DNA of 17,386 bases, taken from CAYUVA01 sp964448115 [NCBI: uncultured bacterium]. GTDB lineage: Bacteria; CAYUVA01. This document shows positions 1 to 7,530 of this stretch, in pieces (position 1 is the stretch's first letter; each line of letters starts with the position of its first letter). The stretch covers positions 1 to 17,386 of the forward strand of contig CAYUVA010000017.1 of NCBI GenBank assembly GCA_964448115.1, in the 5' to 3' direction. The position numbers were made by a program, and so were the translations under genes. Below the pieces are notes generated by a model. That model was given only the letters and a program-made list of their open reading frames with translations. It ran no database searches and was not told where the DNA came from.

Positions 1-1801
<1,801 letters not shown>

Positions 1802-1996
1802 AACTGGTATCTAAGTATAATTGAATTATCTTTGCAAGTAAAATCATAAGAAGTCTTTAGATCACTTACCTATAAAGATAGCGCAATTTCGCGCGTCTTA
1901 ATTTTCATGCCTCCCGAATAGGGGGGGATCATCGCTGTTCTTGACATAAGATTTGTTTCGCCAACGGGCACCTCCATGTCATTCCCGCAGCCCCTT

Positions 1997-2029
1997 CTGT
2001 CATTCCCGCGCAGGCGGGAATCCAGTTCC
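1997..2029 (+). repeat. Palindromic intergenic repeat, family A, copy 1
   Basis: The core is an inverted repeat, TTCCCGC (2003-2009), loop GCAG, GCGGGAA (2014-2020). The 33-base unit matches 13767-13799 at 31 of 33 positions in the same orientation. A partial copy of its left end, GTCATTCCCGC, lies just upstream at 1978-1988. From general knowledge, repeats of this CATTCCCGC...GCGGGAATCC type are dispersed widely in bacterial genomes and behave like small non-autonomous or REP-like elements. Confidence 0.85.
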
Positions 2030-2137
2030 CTCAGCCATGAAATGGCGACATAATTTTAGCCAGGCGCGTAAGCACACGGAACGCTAGCCCCCCTATATTC
2101 CCCCCAGTTTGGGAGTCTGTCTCAAAATTCCCCAACA

Positions 2138-2182
2138 TGTCATTGCGAGGAGTCCCGATAATTCGGGACGACGAGGCAATCT
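2138..2182 (+). repeat. Palindromic intergenic repeat, family B, copy 1
   Basis: It begins TGTCATTGCGAGGAG and ends CGACGAGGCAATCT, the same two ends found in reverse orientation at 17333-17366. The centre is a perfect hairpin, GTCCCGA (2152-2158), loop TAAT, TCGGGAC (2163-2169). The two copies differ in their centre but share both ends, as expected for a small dispersed element with a variable core. The open frame starting at 2137 simply reads through this repeat. Confidence 0.82.
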
Positions 2183-2216
2183 TCGTTATAATCAATAAGA
2201 TAGAGATTGCTCCAGG

Positions 2217-2286
2217 AACTGGTTCACATAAGAACCAGTTGAATACCTACCGAGCCACTTTCAACTGTTGCGGTGTCTCAACAGTT
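2217..2286. repeat. Two tandem perfect stem-loops
   Basis: The first is AACTGGTTC (2217-2225), loop ACATAA, GAACCAGTT (2232-2240), a perfect 9-bp stem. The second is AACTGTTG (2263-2270), loop CGGTGTCT, CAACAGTT (2279-2286), a perfect 8-bp stem. The stems start with related sequence (AACTG). Their role is unknown: they could be part of a small structured RNA, a mobile repeat or protein-binding sites. Confidence 0.6.
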
Positions 2287-2321
2287 ATTAACTTGTCGGT
2301 TAGGACACTCTGCTCCCAAGC

Positions 2322-2346
2322 CGTGCGCATAAGCGAGCGTTTTTTT
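2322..2346 (+). terminator. Possible rho-independent terminator
   Basis: CGTGCGC (2322-2328), loop ATAA, GCGAGCG (2333-2339) form a GC-rich stem with one mismatch and one G-T pair, followed by seven T (2340-2346). It would stop transcription on the plus strand, yet no gene lies upstream on that strand in this gap. It would therefore end a small RNA or read-through from the hairpin region. AGGACAC (2302-2308) and GTGTCCT (2347-2353) form an outer pairing around it. Confidence 0.4.
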
Positions 2347-2398
2347 GTGTCCTGCACCCGAATTTAAAGGCGCCCTCGCATCTATTTTTCTTACAAAC

Positions 2399-2415
2399 TA
2401 TAATGCAGACAGGAT
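2399..2415 (+). promoter_or_regulatory. Possible -10 element and ribosome binding site of the membrane glycosyltransferase gene
   Basis: A perfect TATAAT lies at 2399-2404 and AGGAT at 2411-2415, nine bases before the ATG at 2425. No good -35 hexamer is found at normal spacing, and the implied leader would be very short, so the promoter call is weak. The ribosome binding site is reasonable. Confidence 0.35.
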
Positions 2416-2424
2416 AATTAATCG

Positions 2425-4005
2425 ATGTTGCGGATGAAAAAGCGAGCTACTTTGATTCTAAGGATCACCTTAAGTGCAGTAATGGCGATTGAATGCCTCT
2501 ACTTCGCCATATCTGGTGATATACCTTTCCCTGACGAGGGCTTCTATCTCGCAGCAGCCCGCATGGTAACCGAAGGCAATATGCTTTATTGTCATTTCCC
2601 GTACTTCCAGGCGCCATTACTCCCGTTCATATACGGCATTCTGCTCAAGCCATTTGGCTATCATTTTTTACAGGGACGCGTCCTATCGGTCTTCTTCTCT
2701 GTGATAATGGTCTGGATATTGATCCTTATTGGGGAAAGGCTGGGTGGGGTTATCGGTGCTGCTGTAGCTGGCGTTTTTACCATAGCTTCGACCTTTCTAA
2801 TCCATGTTTTATCCTCGGTGGCGGCATATTCTCAGCCAGCCATGCTTGTCTTTGTATCCATCCTTTATCTACAGGTATCAATGAACCGCCAAACATGCGG
2901 TCTGAGAAGCACACAGCTAAAAAATAAACAAGCGCTTGTGTCATCGGCTCTGGGAGCGATATTGGTGGGCATCAGGAGTACCTTTTTACCGATCGTCCTG
3001 ATCTTGCTATACCCCCGAAGGAAAGCGGGATTTGCTGCCTTTACCCGTTCTTATGTTCCGCTGGTGATTTTTTCGATTGTAATCTGGACACCTGGTTTCA
3101 TCACCTGCCCGAAAAAGGTTTGGTTCCAGAACTTTATCGTTCATAGTAAGCGCGCATCCCAGATGCCTCTGTGGCAAGACTTGAATGCTGGATTCCACTT
3201 GGGAAATGCTATTAGGGTAACCGGCAGTCTGCTTGTACACAATTTTCCCCTACTTAGCCTTATTATTTTGTTGCTAGCCTTCTCGCGAGCAAAGGGACTC
3301 AAAGACAGCGATTCACCGATACCAATCGGAAACTGGGTGCTTGCCAGTAGCGTTCATTTCTTTGTACACCTGGCTCCAGTACCGATATGGGAGGTTTATT
3401 TCCTACCCTTGCTTGTGATGCTCATAAGCGCCTTAGCACGCCGAATATCCGTTCTTCTTGATAGAAAGGCAATTAACAAGGGAACAGCTTTTCTACTCAT
3501 CTGTTTAGTAGCGATCGCTACATTCCATTTAAATGGCGGCTTAACCTTTCTGGTCTCCAAGCCAACCCATCTCTCCAGGCTCTCCGAGATAGCTGATTAT
3601 CTGAGTAAGAATACCTCTGATGGTGATGAGATCTTTACCTTTATGACCCCAATAGCCATTGAGGCTGATAGGTTGGTCATGCCCAAGGCAGAGATGTCAT
3701 TCTTCGCCTGGTTTCCAGCCTATAGTAAAAAGCGTGCCCAAGAGGTCGGAATCTTCAACACCGAGATGATCATCGAATTTCTCCTTTCCGAGCAATGCCA
3801 GGCGGTGGTGCTAACTGATCTTTGCTTCGAGCAAGGCGTCAAGCCGTCGCCCAATGACTATCAGGCGCTCATGAGGGTTATCACAGGCAAATACTTCCTG
3901 GCAGCAGTTTTTGATAACTTCTATCATACCAGGGTATTTCTGCCCAAGAGGGTTCAACTAGATAAACGACAAAGGAAGCTGCTCAATCCTCCATCAGCTT
4001 ATTGA
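2425..4005 (+). CDS. GT39/ArnT-like multi-span membrane glycosyltransferase
   Basis: This integral membrane protein of 526 residues probably moves a sugar from a polyprenyl-phosphate carrier to a lipid, glycan or protein on the outer face of the inner membrane. The evidence is the architecture: a short basic N-terminus, a first membrane span (about 8-29), then a periplasmic loop with the acidic pair D37-E38 in FPDEGFYLAA. This pair is typical of GT-C enzymes of the PMT/ArnT (PMT_2) group. FPYFQAPLLPFIYG follows (about 58-71), matching the usual aromatic/proline region, and many hydrophobic spans continue to about residue 370. A soluble C-terminal part (about 385-526) ends the protein. ATG 2434 is an alternative start three codons downstream. 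Its last 23 bases overlap the convergent queH gene. Substrate cannot be predicted. Confidence 0.75.
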   Translation: MLRMKKRATLILRITLSAVMAIECLYFAISGDIPFPDEGFYLAAARMVTEGNMLYCHFPYFQAPLLPFIYGILLKPFGYHFLQGRVLSVFFSVIMVWILILIGERLGGVIGAAVAGVFTIASTFLIHVLSSVAAYSQPAMLVFVSILYLQVSMNRQTCGLRSTQLKNKQALVSSALGAILVGIRSTFLPIVLILLYPRRKAGFAAFTRSYVPLVIFSIVIWTPGFITCPKKVWFQNFIVHSKRASQMPLWQDLNAGFHLGNAIRVTGSLLVHNFPLLSLIILLLAFSRAKGLKDSDSPIPIGNWVLASSVHFFVHLAPVPIWEVYFLPLLVMLISALARRISVLLDRKAINKGTAFLLICLVAIATFHLNGGLTFLVSKPTHLSRLSEIADYLSKNTSDGDEIFTFMTPIAIEADRLVMPKAEMSFFAWFPAYSKKRAQEVGIFNTEMIIEFLLSEQCQAVVLTDLCFEQGVKPSPNDYQALMRVITGKYFLAAVFDNFYHTRVFLPKRVQLDKRQRKLLNPPSAY

Positions 4006-4609
4006 ACCGATCTCGATAACTATATTTGCATCCGCAGTATTGTTGCCTGTAGAAGCCGTATTCCTTAGCTATCAGACAGCTTTTCTTGTAGCCGTCCTTT
4101 TTCTTGAAGTCAGCCTCCAGGAAGCTTATGCCATGTCTCTTCCCGACCTTTATCCCAACCTTGTTTATCAAGGAAGCATTCTTGTGCGGGCTAACGGTCA
4201 TGGTAGTGGTAATGAATCCTACCTGGTTTTCTTTTGCGAATCTGGCGGTGGCATCGAGACGAAAACGAAAGCATACCTCGCAGCGAGCGCCACCCTCTGG
4301 CTCATCCTCCAATCCCTTTATCGCTGAGTTGTATTCATCGATCCGATCATCTTCTAAGTACAATGCTATATTAAGACTCGTGAGTAGCCTTTTGACCTCG
4401 GCGAGGCGCAGCTCGAATTCCTTTTCAGGATAGATATTGGGATTGAAGAAGTACCCGATGACCTCGTAATCTCCTGTTAGCTCAGCGATCACGTGCCCGG
4501 CGCATGGCGCACAGCAGATGTGCAAAACCAACTGGGACTTCTTGCGCTCATCTAGGGAATCTTCCTCAGGTAACTCTAATGGCGAATATAATCTTTTTGC
4601 CATTGCCAT
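3983..4609 (-). CDS. queH: Epoxyqueuosine reductase QueH
   Basis: QueH (formerly DUF208) carries out the last step of queuosine synthesis, reducing epoxyqueuosine to queuosine in tRNA; it is the cobalamin-independent alternative to QueG. The 208-residue protein has the family cysteines in order: HICCAPC (C32, C33, C36), RCEVCFRFRL (C110, C113), a Cys at 178, and QQYCGCKYS (C192, C194). In the family the first and second groups bind a [4Fe-4S] cluster. FFNPNIYPEKEFELR (about 54-68) and TTTMTVSPHKN (about 134-144) are also typical. The start lies 37 bases after the radical SAM gene on the same strand, so it is likely the last gene of that operon; ATG 4603 is an alternative start. No other queuosine gene is in view. 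The 3' end overlaps the convergent glycosyltransferase gene by 23 bases. Confidence 0.95.
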   Translation of the reverse strand: MAMAKRLYSPLELPEEDSLDERKKSQLVLHICCAPCAGHVIAELTGDYEVIGYFFNPNIYPEKEFELRLAEVKRLLTSLNIALYLEDDRIDEYNSAIKGLEDEPEGGARCEVCFRFRLDATARFAKENQVGFITTTMTVSPHKNASLINKVGIKVGKRHGISFLEADFKKKDGYKKSCLIAKEYGFYRQQYCGCKYSYRDRFNKLMED

Positions 4610-4646
4610 CTAGGTAATAACTAACTATTCAATTTAGCTATTTATA

Positions 4647-6122
4647 TTATTTCCATATTTTATCTTTGAATCGTATCTTTTCGGCTGCTATCAAGGCAGC
4701 CCCGGAGATCATGTTGACCAGATCTCGATGATTCTTTAGCTTTTTAAGTCTCTCCAGAACATATCTTGGACGGGCGTAGAATGCTCTATTGGCTACAAAT
4801 AAACGATGGTTGATAACACTTAGCTTGGGACCGAGTCCGGTTTTGTTCATGAATGTTTCAAGGTCTCCGACCATGTATAGCTCGAACAAGTCCTCGTTGG
4901 TAATCAATCCCTGCTTCACCTTTCCTTGCACCATATTGGATTTGGGATCGGGAAGCAGTTGCCCATAAAGCACGAAATCAGGCTCCAAGGCTTGTACGAA
5001 GCGCAGCGTTTCATCAAATGCCCTATCATCCTCACCAGGGGCACCCAAAAGCATGTAAACTAGGGTTCTGATGCCGACTTTTTTGGTCGCCTCTATTGCC
5101 TTAAAAGAATGCTCCACCATGGATTGCTTGTTCAAGGCATCGAGAACAGCCTGGGAGCCGGATTCCACGCCATAAGATATCATGTAACACCCTGCTTCAG
5201 CCATTGACTTGAGCAAATCCTTGTTCACCGTATCCACCCTGGATTTGCAGGTCCATTTAAGGCTCAATCTTTCACTCAGTATCCTCTCGCATAACTGCAT
5301 AACCCGATCAGGGATTAGAGTGAAAGTCGGATCTACGAAGTAAACTTCCCTGATGCCAAAGTTTGCCTTGAGATGCCTGAGTTCCTCAACCAGGTACTCG
5401 ACTGATTTGACACGCAGTGTCTTATCCAGGGTGCAGAAGGTGCAGCCATACCCGCAACCACGCATCCCTTCAACGGTTGTAACAGGAGGATAAAGCCCGA
5501 ACGGCGGGTGAAAGCGATACCTAACATTGGGAAGCAGCTCCCGCGCTGGTAGTGGATTTGAGTCCAGGTTTATGTAACCTCTTGCTGGCGTCATTATCAC
5601 TTCACCAGCGGACTTGAAGGCAATGCCCTTGATATCTTCAAGGGATCTATCTCCCGTGGTCTGTTGGGCTATCTCGATAAGTGTTTCCTCACCTTCGCCG
5701 TAGCAGAAGATCAAAGATCCATCTGGTATCGACTTGTCATCAAAACCGGCAATGCACCGAGCAGAATAGATCAATCTAGGCTCGAAAAGCACCCCTGGAC
5801 CACCGATCACCACCTTTGCACCAGGTTGGCGCTTTATTATGATGCTAGCCAGCTCCAGCGCGCTTTTGAGGCTCAAGACAGTGCAACTTATGCCGTATAA
5901 ATCATACTTATTCTTGACCAGGCGCGGGAAGGCTTCAAGCGAGCCTCGCATTGCAGGCATATCAAGTATGGTCGGCTCATGTCCCTGTCGTTTAAGCACG
6001 GCAGCGAGCTGCGCAAGCCCCAAAGCCGGCATAGGATAGACACCGCTGAGATTGAACTTTAGCCGACTGAAGGGTGCCTGGATTAGCAATATTTTCTTAG
6101 AGTTGCTTTTATTCACCGTCAT
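4647..6122 (-). CDS. Radical SAM protein with cobalamin-binding-type N-terminal domain
   Basis: This 491-residue protein belongs to the large class of radical SAM enzymes with a B12-binding-type N-terminal domain (BchE/methylase type). The N-terminal Rossmann-like half includes ILLIQAPFSR (11-20), YPMPALGLAQLAAVLKRQGH (29-48), YDLYGISC (73-80) and VVIGGPG (104-110). The DxHxxG motif of classical cobalamin binders is not present, which is common in this class. The radical SAM core has the cluster motif RGCGYGCTFC (C223, C227, C230, CxxxCxxC spacing), FVDPTFT (262-268) and a SAM-contact region YGVESGSQ (317-324). A C-terminal helical extension runs from about residue 400. The start codon overlaps the end of the aconitase-like gene by 14 bases, pointing to translational coupling; GAGG lies just upstream. 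The substrate is unknown. Confidence 0.88.
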   Translation of the reverse strand: MTVNKSNSKKILLIQAPFSRLKFNLSGVYPMPALGLAQLAAVLKRQGHEPTILDMPAMRGSLEAFPRLVKNKYDLYGISCTVLSLKSALELASIIIKRQPGAKVVIGGPGVLFEPRLIYSARCIAGFDDKSIPDGSLIFCYGEGEETLIEIAQQTTGDRSLEDIKGIAFKSAGEVIMTPARGYINLDSNPLPARELLPNVRYRFHPPFGLYPPVTTVEGMRGCGYGCTFCTLDKTLRVKSVEYLVEELRHLKANFGIREVYFVDPTFTLIPDRVMQLCERILSERLSLKWTCKSRVDTVNKDLLKSMAEAGCYMISYGVESGSQAVLDALNKQSMVEHSFKAIEATKKVGIRTLVYMLLGAPGEDDRAFDETLRFVQALEPDFVLYGQLLPDPKSNMVQGKVKQGLITNEDLFELYMVGDLETFMNKTGLGPKLSVINHRLFVANRAFYARPRYVLERLKKLKNHRDLVNMISGAALIAAEKIRFKDKIWK

Positions 6123-7263
6123 TAGCCGCTTCCTCGAATCGAGATATATCTATGACCTCCTTTGGCAATGACAACCTGCCGCTCATCACCGCCGCTATAG
6201 CAACCGGCAGACTGGTTACAAAGACCTTTTGATCCTTTGCCAAAAGGGTATTGTTCACCGGCAAGGTGGTGATGATATTCTTCCCGACTGGTTGTTTGAC
6301 TAGCGGGCATTCCTTGCATTCTGGTCTGGTTATGATGCTTCCTTTATCAACCATGTATCCAAGCGAATCGTCCACCAATGCCATCATGGCTGTTCTTTTA
6401 GTTGCCGGGATGATCCACAGCTTGAGCTGGTGATGGATACCAGCTTGTCTAATCGCATCTGCCATCCATGCCAAGTCCTTATAATATCCTGTTGAACAAC
6501 CGCCAACAATCGCCTGGTCGATGGGGTGTCCAAGTAGGTCTTCGAGATACTCCGCTTTTACTTCATTGTTGCTCACGACGAAGAGCTGATGCTGCAAGCT
6601 CGCTAGGTCTATTTCCCGTGCGCATTTTTTGTTGCCAGCATCAGAAAGTACTGATGGATCGATATCAATAAGCTCGATATCAGAGGGGAGATCATCATCT
6701 GATTTATCGTAAAATAGCTCCATGTTATGGACTATATTGCTGCAAGTAACCGCAGCAAAACAATTGTCAAAGCACAGAATCTCAGGGTTCTTTATCTCAA
6801 AGGCGATGCGCCTATTACGATCCCGCAGGCATTCCCTGGAAAGTTCTATCATCAGGTCAAATTGGCTAATAAAACCTTCGTATAGACCAACAGTCTCCAC
6901 CATCGAGAACTCGGGCACTTGATAAGGCGCCCAAAACTTCCCCTGGCGAAGCTCTGGAGCTGACTCAATCCCCAGAGCGCCATTTGCTCCGCAAGGCTTC
7001 AAACATAATTCGCCAGCACAGACATCGCCCGGTCGTATCAGCCCCTTTTCGAGCGCTACTGCAATCGGGATTCCCTCGTATGCAGGGTGAATTAAGTGGC
7101 GAATATCCAACTTATTCAAGTCAATACTAGCCTCAAGGTCATTATTAGTAACATCTGATAGGAGGACGGATACACTCAAATTAGCGGTATCACCGGTTTC
7201 ATAAAAATCTAATCCGGAAGCAGTTTTGATTATGTTAGCCAGACTTGACATCTTTTTTAACAT
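6109..7263 (-). CDS. Divergent aconitase/3-isopropylmalate dehydratase large-subunit-like protein
   Basis: I recognise this 384-residue protein as a remote member of the aconitase superfamily, LeuC/HacA type, from a co-linear motif order. These are an N-terminal LANIIKTASG...GD region, EKGLIRPGDVCAGE...GANGALG (72-98, matching LeuC EEGLVxPGD...DSHT...GALG), and IDQAIVGGCSTGYYKDL (248-264, matching VDQVFIGSCTNGRIEDL). IIPATKR (284-290), PECKECP (314-320, matching PGCSMCLG) and a final SLPVAIAAVMSGRL (351-364) follow. The three cluster cysteines appear kept (C256, C316, C319). The DSHT segment reads ELCLKPC and the C-terminal SNRNFxGRxG segment is not recognisable, so ordinary hydratase activity is doubtful. 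It is shorter than typical LeuC (about 420-470). The better start may be the ATG at 7251, which has GAAGG about ten bases upstream. It is first in an operon with the radical SAM gene and queH. No small LeuD-like subunit is nearby. Confidence 0.75.
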   Translation of the reverse strand: MLKKMSSLANIIKTASGLDFYETGDTANLSVSVLLSDVTNNDLEASIDLNKLDIRHLIHPAYEGIPIAVALEKGLIRPGDVCAGELCLKPCGANGALGIESAPELRQGKFWAPYQVPEFSMVETVGLYEGFISQFDLMIELSRECLRDRNRRIAFEIKNPEILCFDNCFAAVTCSNIVHNMELFYDKSDDDLPSDIELIDIDPSVLSDAGNKKCAREIDLASLQHQLFVVSNNEVKAEYLEDLLGHPIDQAIVGGCSTGYYKDLAWMADAIRQAGIHHQLKLWIIPATKRTAMMALVDDSLGYMVDKGSIITRPECKECPLVKQPVGKNIITTLPVNNTLLAKDQKVFVTSLPVAIAAVMSGRLSLPKEVIDISRFEEAANDGE

Positions 7264-7358
7264 CCTTCGTTTCTGTATTTCCCTATCAAATCGAGGTGTA
7301 AAAAACCATTGATCAAGATTTTTCCCTTAATACAGACGCCCCCCTCGAAAGAGGCGAC

Positions 7359-7410
7359 TTGCCCTTATAATATATTTTTTCCTATAACTTTACACCACTC
7401 TCACTAGTGA
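7359..7410 (+). promoter_or_regulatory. Possible promoter and palindromic operator before the LptC/OstA gene
   Basis: In the 267-base gap between divergent genes, TTGCCC (7359-7364) and TATAAC (7383-7388) are separated by 18 bases and could form a sigma-70-type promoter for the plus-strand gene. Just downstream is a perfect 10-bp palindrome, TCACTAGTGA (7401-7410), a possible operator. The gap also holds a hairpin with a GAAA loop, CCTC (7342-7345) and GAGG (7351-7354 region). I found no convincing minus-strand promoter. Confidence 0.3.
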
Positions 7411-7530
7411 AGTTTATCATGCCTTTGTCTTGGTTTGCCTTAATTAGAAAAGCCACCAGGTGGCAAATGGTTATGCACTTGATATATAAATGCTTGTCTG
7501 AAATCATAGATATGGAGCAAATCTGCCTTT

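Larger units (their letters stand above)
1802..2424. other. Gene-free stretch of 623 bases with repeats and hairpins
   Basis: No credible gene lies here. One open frame begins at 2137, but its first codons are translated from a palindromic repeat and it resembles no protein I know. The stretch separates divergent pilT and the membrane glycosyltransferase gene and therefore should hold promoters for both. It contains a G/C-run hairpin near 1913-1927, two intergenic repeat types (1997-2029 and 2138-2182), two tandem perfect hairpins (2217-2286), a terminator-like hairpin (2322-2346) and a TATAAT element (2399-2404). A TATACT hexamer lies on the minus strand at 1814-1819, very close to the pilT start. 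Confidence 0.75.

Noticed and set aside
1978-2182. Possible CRISPR array suggested by repeated CATTCCCGC and CATTGCGAGG units
   Set aside because: Only isolated palindromic repeats of two different families at irregular distance; no regular spacers and no cas genes.
2137-2367. Open frame of 76 codons on the plus strand in the gap before the glycosyltransferase gene
   Set aside because: It starts within palindromic repeat B, passes through the tandem hairpins and the terminator-like stem, has no ribosome binding site and resembles no protein I know.
6109-7263. Functional leuC (3-isopropylmalate dehydratase large subunit)
   Set aside because: The DSHT and RNFxGRxG-type signatures are missing, the protein is short, and no leuD, leuB or leuA is nearby.
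7331-7360. GC-rich hairpin with GAAA loop read as a terminator
   Set aside because: It is not followed by a T run on either strand at the right place, and it lies between divergent gene starts.
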